From the NCBI GenBank assembly GCA_039908285.1, contig JAMOBE010000086.1, positions 1 through 15,789 on the forward strand: a DNA stretch of 15,789 bases. Direction: 5' to 3'. Shown here in pieces: positions 1-7,133 of this stretch. The position numbers were made by a program, and so were the translations under genes. The notes beneath the pieces were generated by a model, which saw nothing but the letters and a program-made list of their open reading frames with translations, had not been told where the DNA came from and did no database searches. This stretch comes from JAMOBE01 sp039908285 (GTDB lineage Bacteria > Pseudomonadota > Alphaproteobacteria > Rhodospirillales > Rhodospirillaceae). Positions within the stretch are counted from its first letter, which is position 1; the number at the start of each line of letters is the position of its first letter.

Positions 1-330
1 CGGGATCTGGACGGGCGAGCCATGCCCGCCAATTTCACCGATCTTGGGACCACAATCCGCCACTTCCAGGACACCGCCGCCATCATGGCCAATCTCGACC
101 TGGTACTCTCATCGTGCACGGCGCCGCTGCACCTGGCCGGGGCGCTGGGGCGGCCGGTCTGGGCGCTGCTGCCCTACGGCCCCGACTGGCGCTGGATGCG
201 GGAGCGCGACGACAGCCCCTGGTATCCCTCCCTGCGCCTGTTCCGCCAGCCGGCACCCGGAGACTGGGCGGCGGTGGTGGCGACCGTGGCGAAGGCGCTG
301 ACGGAGCTTTTTCCGCCGTCGGCGGTATGA
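1..330 (+). CDS. TPR-type glycosyltransferase, C-terminal fragment (5' end outside window)
   Basis: The frame is open from base 1 and ends at TGA 328-330, so this is the last ~109 residues of a larger protein cut by the window edge. The ATG at 22 is internal, not a start. The visible part matches the C-terminus of the two full-length GT9-like TPR-glycosyltransferases downstream (3823-5397, 5394-7088). It has the block LHLAGALGRPVW, then PDWRW, DDSPWYP and LFRQPAPGDW, all in the same order as in those paralogues. In the family this segment is the nucleotide-sugar-binding half of a heptosyltransferase-like fold. One oddity: the position that reads DSAVAH or DTAAAH in the paralogues reads CTAPLH here, so the Asp is replaced by Cys. 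Function, donor and acceptor are unknown. fcl follows after 43 bp in the same direction. The TPR half is presumed, not seen. Confidence 0.85.
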   Translation, partial: RDLDGRAMPANFTDLGTTIRHFQDTAAIMANLDLVLSSCTAPLHLAGALGRPVWALLPYGPDWRWMRERDDSPWYPSLRLFRQPAPGDWAAVVATVAKALTELFPPSAV

Positions 331-373
331 TACTCGTGGGCACGACAAGGGACGGACCACGGGGATACGGGCG

Positions 374-1342
374 ATGACCTCCACCACCGCGAAGGAACTC
401 TATAGTCTCGACGGCAAGCGCATCTGGGTGGCCGGGCACCGCGGCATGGTGGGCTCGGCCCTGGTGCGGCGGCTTGGCCGGGAGGCCTGCCAGGTCCTTA
501 CCGCCGGCCGCGACGAGCTGGACTGCACCCGCCAGGCCGACGTGGAGGCATGGATGGAGCGGAACCGGCCGCAGGCGGTGGTGATCGCGGCGGCCAAGGT
601 GGGCGGCATCCACGCCAACAGCCACTATCCGGCCGAGTTCCTCTACCGCAACCTGGCGATCGAGACCAACATCATCCACGCCGCCTGGCGGACGGGAGTG
701 GAGAAGCTGCTGTTTCTCGGCTCGTCGTGCATCTACCCGCGACTGGCCCCCCAGCCGCTGACGGAGGACATGCTGCTGACCGGCCCGCTCGAGCCCACCA
801 ACGAGTGGTACGCGGTGGCCAAGATCGCCGGCATCAAGATGTGCGACGCCTATCGCCGCCAGTACGGCTGCGACTTCATCTCGGTGATGCCGACCAACCT
901 GCTCGGGCCCGGCGACAACTACGATCCCCAGAACAGCCATGTGGTGGCGGCGCTGATCTCCCGCTGCCACAAGGCCAAGGTGGAGGGCACCCCCGAAGTG
1001 GTGCTGTGGGGCACCGGCTCGCCGAAGCGGGAGTTCATGCACGTGGACGACGCCGCCGACGCCATGGTCTTCCTGCTGCGTCACCACTCGGGAGAGGGGT
1101 TCCTCAACCTCGGCACCGGGCAGGAGATCACCATCCGCGACTTCGCCGGCATGGTGGCGGAGGTGGTGGGCTATACTGGCCAGTTCCGTCTCGACACCAC
1201 CAAACCCGACGGCACGCCGCGCAAGGTGATGGACGTGTCGCGGCTGGCGGCGCTGGGCTGGACGTCGCGCATCGACCTGCGCCAGGGACTGGCCGACGCC
1301 TACGCCTGGTATCTCGCCAACGTCGCCGGCAGGACCGGGTGA
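374..1342 (+). CDS. fcl: GDP-L-fucose synthase (GDP-4-keto-6-deoxymannose 3,5-epimerase/4-reductase)
   Basis: This 322-residue extended short-chain dehydrogenase converts GDP-4-keto-6-deoxy-D-mannose to GDP-L-fucose with NADPH in the cytoplasm. The Rossmann glycine motif is G21-HR-G24-MV-G27. The catalytic set is complete: S117/C119 in LGSSCIYP, Y146-xxx-K150 in WYAVAK, and H189 in NSHVV. Each sits exactly ten residues later than the E. coli enzyme (S107, C109, Y136, K140, H179), because of a ten-residue N-terminal extension before the first strand. Length is normal for the family. The start ATG is preceded by a purine-rich GGGGA at about 361-365. The preceding pathway enzyme, GDP-mannose 4,6-dehydratase (gmd), is not in the window and may lie upstream. 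The stop codon overlaps the GTG start of the SPINDLY-like gene (GTGA), implying translational coupling to a glycosyltransferase. The enzyme assignment is firm; the pathway use is inferred. Confidence 0.96.
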   Translation: MTSTTAKELYSLDGKRIWVAGHRGMVGSALVRRLGREACQVLTAGRDELDCTRQADVEAWMERNRPQAVVIAAAKVGGIHANSHYPAEFLYRNLAIETNIIHAAWRTGVEKLLFLGSSCIYPRLAPQPLTEDMLLTGPLEPTNEWYAVAKIAGIKMCDAYRRQYGCDFISVMPTNLLGPGDNYDPQNSHVVAALISRCHKAKVEGTPEVVLWGTGSPKREFMHVDDAADAMVFLLRHHSGEGFLNLGTGQEITIRDFAGMVAEVVGYTGQFRLDTTKPDGTPRKVMDVSRLAALGWTSRIDLRQGLADAYAWYLANVAGRTG

Positions 1343-3288
1343 GAACCGCCGGCGCCGATGGTCTGTTCGACCTGGCCCTCGGGCTGGTGGCGGAGGGACG
1401 GTTCGACGCCGCGGTGCTCCCCCTGACCCGTCGCGCCGAGCTTCTTGGCCGTGCTCCCGCCGCGCTGACCGACCTTGGGGTGATGCTGGCCCGCGCCGGC
1501 CGCGGCGACGAGGCGGTGGTGGCTCTGCGTGAGGCTCTGGCGGCGGCGCCCGACTTCGTTCCGGCGCGGGCGGCCCTCGGCACCGTGCTGATGGAGCGGG
1601 GCCAGGTCGCCGAAGCCGAGGCCTGCCTGCGCTTCGTGCTGGAGCGAACGCCGGACCACCCGGCGAGCCTCAGCAACCTCGGCGCCCTGCTGGTGGCCGA
1701 CGGTCGCCCCGCCCTGGCCGAGTCCCTGCTGGCGCGGGCGGTGGCGCTCGAGCCCGGCAATGCCCGCTCCCTCAACAATCTGGCACTGTGCCGCGACGCC
1801 CTGGGGCGGTCGGAGGAGGCCATGGCGCTCCTCCGGCGGGCCATGGCGGCGGAGCCGGGCTATGGCGATCCCGCGTGCAACCTGGGCCGGATGCTCCGCC
1901 TGCGCGGCCGCTTCGCCGAGGCGACGGCGGCCTACCGTCAGGCCCTGGCCGCCGATCCGGACAACACCGAGGTCCACGATAACCTCCTGTTCTGCCTCTG
2001 CTACGATCCCACCCTGAGCCCGGAGGAGGTGTTCGCCGAGCACCGGCGCTGGGGTATCCGCCATGCCGCGTCGGTGGAGGCTCCGGCTCCCCATGGCATG
2101 GAGCCTCCGGCTCCCCATGGCATGGAGCCTCCGGCTCCCCATGGCATGGAGCCTCCGGCTCCCCATGGCAATGACCGCGATCCCGGGCGGCGGCTGCGGA
2201 TCGGATACGTGTCCCCGGACTTTCGCGAACACTCGGTTGCCTGCTTCATCGAGCCGGTGCTGGCGGCCCACGACCCGCGGCAGGTCGAGACCGTCTGCTA
2301 TGCCGATGTCCCGGTTCCCGATGCCGTGACCGTCCGGCTGCGCGGCCTGGCCCACCACTGGCGGGACCTGCGGGGGATGAGCAATCGCCAGGTGGCGGCA
2401 CTGGTGCGGGAGGACGGCATCGACATCCTGGTGGACCTGGCCGGGCACACCGCTGACAACCGCCTGCCGGTATTCGCACAAAGGCCGGCTCCGCTTCAGG
2501 TCACCTGGATCGGCTATCCCGGTACCACAGGCTGTCCGGCCATCGACGTCCGCTTCACCGACGCCCTGGCCGACCCGCCCGGTGCCGCCGATGCCCTGCA
2601 TACGGAGCGGCTGGTGCGTCTGCCCCATGGCTTCCTGTGCTATCGCCCCCCCGACGATGCGCCCGAGCCTGCGGCTGGCCCACCGGCGGAGGCGGCTCCC
2701 ACCTTCGGCTGTTTCAACAACCTGGCCAAGGTCAACGACGGCGTGGTGGCGGTGTGGGCGGCCCTGCTGGCTCAGGTTCCCGGGGCTCGTCTGGTGCTGA
2801 AGTCGGCCCAGCTCGCCGACGTCGGACAGTGCGCCGAGACCCGCACCCGCTTTGCCGAACACGGCGTCGATCCCGATCGCCTGGATCTCGTCGGACGGGT
2901 CGCGTCGCGCCGGGATCACTTCCTGGCCTACGGGCGGGTGGATGTGGCGCTCGATCCGTTTCCCTATGCCGGCGTCACCACCACCTGCGAGTCCCTGTGG
3001 ATGGGGGTGCCGGTGGTGACCCTCGCCGGTCGCACCCACGCTGCCCGGGTCGGGGTGAGTCTCCTGACCCGCGTCGGCCTCGCCGACCTGATCGCCGCCG
3101 ACGAGGACCACTACGTGGCCATTGCCGCGGCCCTGGTCCGCGATCGCACCCGGCTTCGGAGTCTGCGGCCCGGCCTCAGGTCGCGTCTCGCCGCCTCGCC
3201 GCTTGGTGATGCGGGTCTCTTCACCCGGGCGCTGGAAGGCGTATACAGGGAGATGTGGCGGGCCTGGTGCCCGGGTGGTGGAGCGTAA
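1339..3288 (+). CDS. TPR-SPINDLY/OGT-family (GT41) protein glycosyltransferase
   Basis: The product has 649 residues: about five TPRs plus one degenerate repeat (residues ~8-230), a repeat-rich linker (247-278), and a GT41 catalytic domain from RLRIGYVS at 285 to the C-terminus. Conserved features are H298 (FREHSV, aligning with the His after GYVS in OGT, human H498), K464 (NNLAKV, matching the UDP-phosphate-binding Lys K842 of human OGT), and DPFPYAG at 539-545 followed by VTTTCESLWMGVP. The C-terminal part resembles plant SPINDLY, a GDP-fucose protein O-fucosyltransferase, more than human OGT. I chose GTG 1339 because it forms a GTGA overlap with the fcl stop, has AGGA four bases upstream, and starts just before the TPRs; the frame stays open further 5' only by running through fcl. 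Cytoplasmic, with no signal peptide. The TPRs should select protein acceptors. Being coupled to fcl, GDP-fucose is a plausible donor, but this is not proven; GlcNAc or glucose transfer is the alternative. Confidence 0.9.
   Translation: MRTAGADGLFDLALGLVAEGRFDAAVLPLTRRAELLGRAPAALTDLGVMLARAGRGDEAVVALREALAAAPDFVPARAALGTVLMERGQVAEAEACLRFVLERTPDHPASLSNLGALLVADGRPALAESLLARAVALEPGNARSLNNLALCRDALGRSEEAMALLRRAMAAEPGYGDPACNLGRMLRLRGRFAEATAAYRQALAADPDNTEVHDNLLFCLCYDPTLSPEEVFAEHRRWGIRHAASVEAPAPHGMEPPAPHGMEPPAPHGMEPPAPHGNDRDPGRRLRIGYVSPDFREHSVACFIEPVLAAHDPRQVETVCYADVPVPDAVTVRLRGLAHHWRDLRGMSNRQVAALVREDGIDILVDLAGHTADNRLPVFAQRPAPLQVTWIGYPGTTGCPAIDVRFTDALADPPGAADALHTERLVRLPHGFLCYRPPDDAPEPAAGPPAEAAPTFGCFNNLAKVNDGVVAVWAALLAQVPGARLVLKSAQLADVGQCAETRTRFAEHGVDPDRLDLVGRVASRRDHFLAYGRVDVALDPFPYAGVTTTCESLWMGVPVVTLAGRTHAARVGVSLLTRVGLADLIAADEDHYVAIAAALVRDRTRLRSLRPGLRSRLAASPLGDAGLFTRALEGVYREMWRAWCPGGGA
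2077..2172 (+). repeat. 24-bp in-frame tandem repeat, four units
   Basis: Four consecutive 24-bp units start at 2077, 2101, 2125 and 2149. Units 2 and 3 are identical. Unit 1 differs by one base (gagG versus gagC), and unit 4 diverges only in its last codon (AAT instead of ATG). Each unit encodes the octapeptide EPPAPHGM, and because 24 is a multiple of three, copy-number changes keep the frame. The repeat lies precisely between the TPR and catalytic domains of the SPINDLY-like protein and makes a Pro-rich, probably flexible linker. Within each unit GGCTCC and GGAGCC can pair around a CCATGGCAT loop, which may favour slippage. The other two GT41 paralogues lack it. Confidence 0.95.
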
Positions 3289-3305
3289 GAAGAACGGGGA
3301 GGGAA

Positions 3306-3830
3306 ATGCGGCTGCATATCGGCGGAAAGGTGGCGGCACCGGGGTGGACGGTCCTGAATATCGAGCCCGGGCCCTGCGTGGACGTGGTGGGGTCGTGCAC
3401 CGACCTGTCGGCGTTCGCGGACGGACGCTGCCAGGAGGTCTACGCCTCCCATGTGCTGGAGCACCTGCGCTACGAGGACGAGCTGCCGCAGGCACTGAAG
3501 GAGTTCTTTCGCGTGCTGAGGCCAGGTGGGGTCCTGCGGGTCGCGGTGCCCGACCTGGATTTCCTGTGCCGGCTGTTCGTGCTGCCCGATCTGACGTTCG
3601 ATCAGCGCTTCACGGTGATGCAGCTCATGTTCGGCGGCCACAGCGGCGAGCACGATGTCCACATGGTGGGATTCAATCAGGAGATCCTGACGAGCTATCT
3701 GGACGATGCCGGTTTCGTCGCCATCGTCCGGGTGGAGGACTTCGGGCTGTTCGATGACTCGAGCAGCCTGACCATTGCCGGCCACCCCATAAGCCTCAAC
3801 GTCGAGATGCGGAAGCCCCGGCATGGATGA
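3306..3830 (+). CDS. Small SAM-dependent methyltransferase-like protein (COG4627-like)
   Basis: This 174-residue protein begins MRLHIGGKVAAPGW, then an acidic strand LNIEPGP and VDVVGSCTDLS. It then has YASHVLEHL (46-54) and LRPGGVLRVAVPDLD (71-85), the motif II-III part of class I methyltransferases (Methyltransf_11 type). The canonical glycine-rich motif I (GxGxG) is absent. LHIGGK...GW...D/N-I at the N-terminus takes its place, as in the group I recognise as predicted SAM-dependent methyltransferases COG4627. A longer in-frame start at 3255 exists, but ATG 3306 follows a strong GGGGAGGG (3296-3303) and matches the family N-terminus. It starts 17 bp after the SPINDLY-like gene and overlaps the next gene by 8 bp. 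The likely role is methylation of a sugar or protein in this glycosylation locus. The substrate is unknown, and catalytic competence is not certain. Confidence 0.82.
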   Translation: MRLHIGGKVAAPGWTVLNIEPGPCVDVVGSCTDLSAFADGRCQEVYASHVLEHLRYEDELPQALKEFFRVLRPGGVLRVAVPDLDFLCRLFVLPDLTFDQRFTVMQLMFGGHSGEHDVHMVGFNQEILTSYLDDAGFVAIVRVEDFGLFDDSSSLTIAGHPISLNVEMRKPRHG

Positions 3831-5397
3831 CGCGGAGACACGGGCCAGGGCCGACGCCGCCTTCAAGGCGGGACGGCGGGACGAGGCCGAGGCGTTGTGC
3901 CGGTCGCTGATCGACGGCGGCAGCCGGGACCCGGCCGTTCATCGTCTCATGGGGGTGCTCGACTACCATGCCGGTCGCCCGGCGCAGGCGGTGGAGCGGT
4001 TCCGGACGGCGCTGGAGATCCGTCCCGGAGATCCGAACCTGCACATCCTGTGCGGAACCACGCTGCGGCTCATGGGACGCGACGACGAGGCGGTCCGTCA
4101 TCTCGAAGCGGCCCTCGCGGGCGGGGCCAGCGTGCCGCTGCACTGCGATCTGGCCTTTCTCCTGCTGGGGCGGGGGGACATCGACGGAGCGGAGCGGCAC
4201 TACCGGGCGGCCCTGGCCATCGATCCCGCCCAGGCGGCGCCCCACGGCGGCCTTGGCATCGTCCACCGGCGGCGGGGGCGGCCGGAGGAGGCCATCGCCG
4301 CCTATCACCGGGCCCTGGCCCTGGACCCGGCCTTCGCCGAAGCCCACAACAACCTGGCCATCGCCCTCCAGGACCTGGGGCGGCTCGCCGAGGCCGGCAC
4401 CCATTTCGATGCGGCGATCCGCCTCGATCCCGACTTCGTGCAGGCCCATTTCCACCGGGCATTGGTCCATCTGCTGGAGGGGGACTGGCGGGAGGGCTTT
4501 GCCGAGTACCAGTGGCGCTGGCGGATGGCCGAGTTCCGCTCGCCGCACGTCTCCCGACCCTGGTGGGATGGCGGTCCGCTGGATGGCCGCACCATCCTGC
4601 TGCATGCCGAGCAGGGCTTCGGCGACATCCTCCAGTTCGTCCGCTTCGCCCCGGCGGTCAAGGCCCAGGGCGGACGGGTGGTGCTGGAGTGTCCGTCTCG
4701 CCTGCACCGCCTGCTGGCCGGTCTCCCCGGCATCGACCGGCTGACGGCGCCCGGCGACGCCGTGGACTACGACTACGACGTGCAGATGCCGCTGATGAGC
4801 CTACCCCTGGTCCTGGGCGTCACGGTCGAATCGCTGCCCCGGCTCCGCTCCTACCTCGTCGCCGAGCCGGCCCTGGTCAAGGCGTGGCGCCACCGTCTCG
4901 GTCCCAGGCGGTCCTTGCGCATCGGCATCGCCTGGCAGGGCAATCCCGGCTACCGCGCCGATGCCCAGCGTTCGCCGCCGCTGTCCCAGTTCCTGCCGCT
5001 CTTGCGCCTGCCGGGGGTGGAGGCGTTCAGCCTGCAGAAGGGCTATGGCCGCGAGCAGCTTGACCTGCTTCCCCCCGACGTGACGGTGACCGATCTCGCC
5101 GATGCCCTCGACATGGACAGCGGCGCCTTCGTCGATACCGCCGCGGTGATGCAGGTCATGGACCTCGTGGTGTGTTCGGACAGCGCGGTGGCGCATCTCG
5201 CCGGAGCGCTGGGCCGGCCGGTGTGGGTGCCGCTCGCCTTCGTTCCCGACTGGCGGTTCCTCATGGAGGGCGAGGACTGCGTCTGGTATCCCACCATGCG
5301 GTTGTTCCGTCAGCAGGCGGCCGGAGACTGGCCCGGCGTCTTCGCCCGGATCGCCGCGGCGGCGGAAACGGCCATGGTGGAGGAGGGAGTCGGATGA
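3823..5397 (+). CDS. TPR-containing GT9-like glycosyltransferase family protein
   Basis: The protein has 524 residues with about seven TPRs (residues ~5-230), the last running into EGFAEYQWRWRM, a hallmark junction of this family. A heptosyltransferase-like domain follows (about 250-510). Motifs there are HAEQGFGDILQFVRF (from H261), PLMSLPLVLG, IGIAWQGNP, and DSAVAHLAGALGRPVW (D453, H458), then WYPTMRLFRQ near the end. No signal peptide or membrane segment is visible. The family is annotated as tetratricopeptide-repeat glycosyltransferase; donor and acceptor are not known. The start ATG 3823 lies inside the end of the methyltransferase gene (8-bp overlap) and the stop overlaps the next start as ATGA, so translation is probably coupled on both sides. 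It is a paralogue of 5394-7088 and of the fragment at 1-330. Confidence 0.87.
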   Translation: MDDAETRARADAAFKAGRRDEAEALCRSLIDGGSRDPAVHRLMGVLDYHAGRPAQAVERFRTALEIRPGDPNLHILCGTTLRLMGRDDEAVRHLEAALAGGASVPLHCDLAFLLLGRGDIDGAERHYRAALAIDPAQAAPHGGLGIVHRRRGRPEEAIAAYHRALALDPAFAEAHNNLAIALQDLGRLAEAGTHFDAAIRLDPDFVQAHFHRALVHLLEGDWREGFAEYQWRWRMAEFRSPHVSRPWWDGGPLDGRTILLHAEQGFGDILQFVRFAPAVKAQGGRVVLECPSRLHRLLAGLPGIDRLTAPGDAVDYDYDVQMPLMSLPLVLGVTVESLPRLRSYLVAEPALVKAWRHRLGPRRSLRIGIAWQGNPGYRADAQRSPPLSQFLPLLRLPGVEAFSLQKGYGREQLDLLPPDVTVTDLADALDMDSGAFVDTAAVMQVMDLVVCSDSAVAHLAGALGRPVWVPLAFVPDWRFLMEGEDCVWYPTMRLFRQQAAGDWPGVFARIAAAAETAMVEEGVG

Positions 5398-7088
5398 CGG
5401 AGGATCTGGTCGCCCTGGAGGAGTTCGGCCTGGCACTCGCCATGGCCGGCCAGGGCCGGTCCGCCGAGGCCGCCCACCACTACCGCCACGCCCTGGAGCT
5501 GGACCCGACGTTCACCGAGGCCCGCTACAATCTCGCCAACCTCTATCTGACCGCCGGCCTGCTGGACGAGGCCGAGCCCCTGTACCGGGGGATTCACGCC
5601 AGCGAGCCCCTGTTCGCCCGGGCCGAGTGCAATCTGGGGATGCTGCTGCTGCGCCGGGAGCGCTTTGCCGAAGCCGTGGACGGCCTGACCCGCGCCCTGG
5701 CCGCCGAGCCCGACCTGCTTCCGGCCCGCCATGGCCTGGCCATGGCCCTGCTGCGGCTCGGGCGGACCGCCGAGGCGGTGGAGCAGTACCGGTTGGTCAC
5801 CCTCGCCGCGCCCGACACCCTGGATGCCCGTGAGGAACTGGGCCTCGGTCTGCGCGACCTCGATCGCTGCGAGGAGGCGGCGGCGGAGCTGCGGCTGGTG
5901 GCCGAACACCGCCCCGATGACCCGGGCACCCTCACCAACCTGGGGAACGTGCTGGTGCAGATCGGTCGCTTCGAGGAGGCGGACCGCTGTCTGCGGCGGG
6001 TCTGCGCCCTGGAGCCCGACGATGCCCGCCATCGCAGCAATCTTGGGGTGCTGCGCCAGGCGGAGGGGCGGCTGCACGAAGCCGTCAGCGAGTATGGCCA
6101 CGCGTTGAGCCTGGCGCCGGACGATCCGGACATTCGCTTCAACCTGGCCACGGCTCTTCTCGGTCTTGGCGAGTACCAGCGGGGGTTCGCCGAGTTCGAG
6201 TCCAGGCTTCAGGCCGCCGACAGCGTTCTGAATCGCATCGACACCGACGCGCCGCCGTGGGATGGGCGCGTGGTGGAGGACATGAGTCTGCTGCTCTACC
6301 CCGAGCAGGGGTTTGGCGATGCCATCCAGTTCGTGCGTTATGCCCCGGTGATGGCGGCCCTGGGGGTGCGGGTGACGCTCGCCTGCCGGCCCGGGCTGAT
6401 GCCGCTGTTCTCGACCCTGTCCGGCGTGGAGCGGCTGGTGTCCATCGACCAGCCGCTGCCCCGCTGCGACGCCCATGCGCCGCTGATGAGTCTACCCCAT
6501 CTTCTGGGCACCACCCTCGACACCATCCCGGCGGAGGTGCCCTATCTCACGCCCGACCCTGGTCTGGTGCGGCGCTGGAGCAGCCGGATCGACGACGGCC
6601 GGCCGGGCCTCAAGGTGGGAATCGTCTGGCAGGGGACACGGACCGCCAACCCCCTGGCCCGCACCCGCTCCATTCCCCTCGAGACCCTGGCCCGACTGGG
6701 ACGGCGGGGGGTGACCCTCTATTCGCTGCAGGTGGATCAGGGGCGGGACCAGCTCGACGACCTGGTGCCCACTCCGTCCCTGGTGGACATCGGCGGCGAC
6801 ATCGCCCGGGACGGCGGCCTGTTCATGAATACCGCGGCGGTGATGGCGGGTCTCGACCTGATCATCACCATCGACACCGCCGCCGCCCATCTGGCGGGAG
6901 CGCTCGGCCGTCCGGTGTGGGTGCTGCTGGCCCACGCCGCCGACTGGCGCTGGCTGGTGGGGCGCGACGACAGCCCCTGGTACCCGACCGCCCGGCTGTT
7001 CCGGCAGCCCCGCCACGGCGACTGGGACGCGGTCATTTCCCGCATGGCCGGAGAACTCAGCCGGTTCGCCGGTGGTGTACGGAAGTAA
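5394..7088 (+). CDS. TPR-containing GT9-like glycosyltransferase family protein
   Basis: This 564-residue paralogue of the preceding gene has about eight TPRs (residues ~7-275) followed by a heptosyltransferase-like domain. The motifs are PEQGFGDAIQFVRYAP (from P303), APLMSLPHLLG, VGIVWQGT, DTAAAHLAGALGRPVW (D494, H499), PDWRW-like ADWRW and DDSPWYPTARLFRQP. The frame continues far upstream inside the previous gene, but the real start is ATG 5394. That ATG overlaps the preceding stop (ATGA), has a strong AGGAGGGAG at 5381-5389, and places the first TPR at residue 7. It has one more TPR than the preceding paralogue. The C-terminal block is closer to the truncated gene at 1-330 than to its direct neighbour; both read DDSPWYP and LFRQP. 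Cytoplasmic location is expected. The substrate is unknown. Confidence 0.87.
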   Translation: MTEDLVALEEFGLALAMAGQGRSAEAAHHYRHALELDPTFTEARYNLANLYLTAGLLDEAEPLYRGIHASEPLFARAECNLGMLLLRRERFAEAVDGLTRALAAEPDLLPARHGLAMALLRLGRTAEAVEQYRLVTLAAPDTLDAREELGLGLRDLDRCEEAAAELRLVAEHRPDDPGTLTNLGNVLVQIGRFEEADRCLRRVCALEPDDARHRSNLGVLRQAEGRLHEAVSEYGHALSLAPDDPDIRFNLATALLGLGEYQRGFAEFESRLQAADSVLNRIDTDAPPWDGRVVEDMSLLLYPEQGFGDAIQFVRYAPVMAALGVRVTLACRPGLMPLFSTLSGVERLVSIDQPLPRCDAHAPLMSLPHLLGTTLDTIPAEVPYLTPDPGLVRRWSSRIDDGRPGLKVGIVWQGTRTANPLARTRSIPLETLARLGRRGVTLYSLQVDQGRDQLDDLVPTPSLVDIGGDIARDGGLFMNTAAVMAGLDLIITIDTAAAHLAGALGRPVWVLLAHAADWRWLVGRDDSPWYPTARLFRQPRHGDWDAVISRMAGELSRFAGGVRK

Positions 7089-7121
7089 GATCCATGATAG
7101 GGTAAGGCACCGATTCGGCCC

Positions 7122-7126
7122 GGGAG
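7122..7126 (+). promoter_or_regulatory. Shine-Dalgarno GGGAG supporting a CTG start at 7134
   Basis: GGGAG at 7122-7126 lies seven bases upstream of CTG 7134, a standard spacing. No ATG, GTG or TTG exists in this frame between the stops at 7095-7100 and the GTG at 7311, although the frame encodes recognisable TPR sequence from about 7146. This site therefore decides the likely start of the following gene. Confidence 0.5.
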
Positions 7127-7133
7127 CGCGACG

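Noticed and set aside
550..1338. Upstream in-frame extension of the first GT41 gene through fcl
   Set aside because: This part overlaps the well-supported fcl in another frame and encodes low-complexity Arg/Gly/His-rich sequence. The GTG at 1339 explains the true start.
1300..3495. Long minus-strand open frame (731 codons) opposite the first GT41 gene
   Set aside because: High GC with strong third-position bias leaves the complementary frame open. Its translation is low-complexity, rich in Arg/Gly/His/Gln, and has no recognisable domain; the + strand has clear GT41 motifs.
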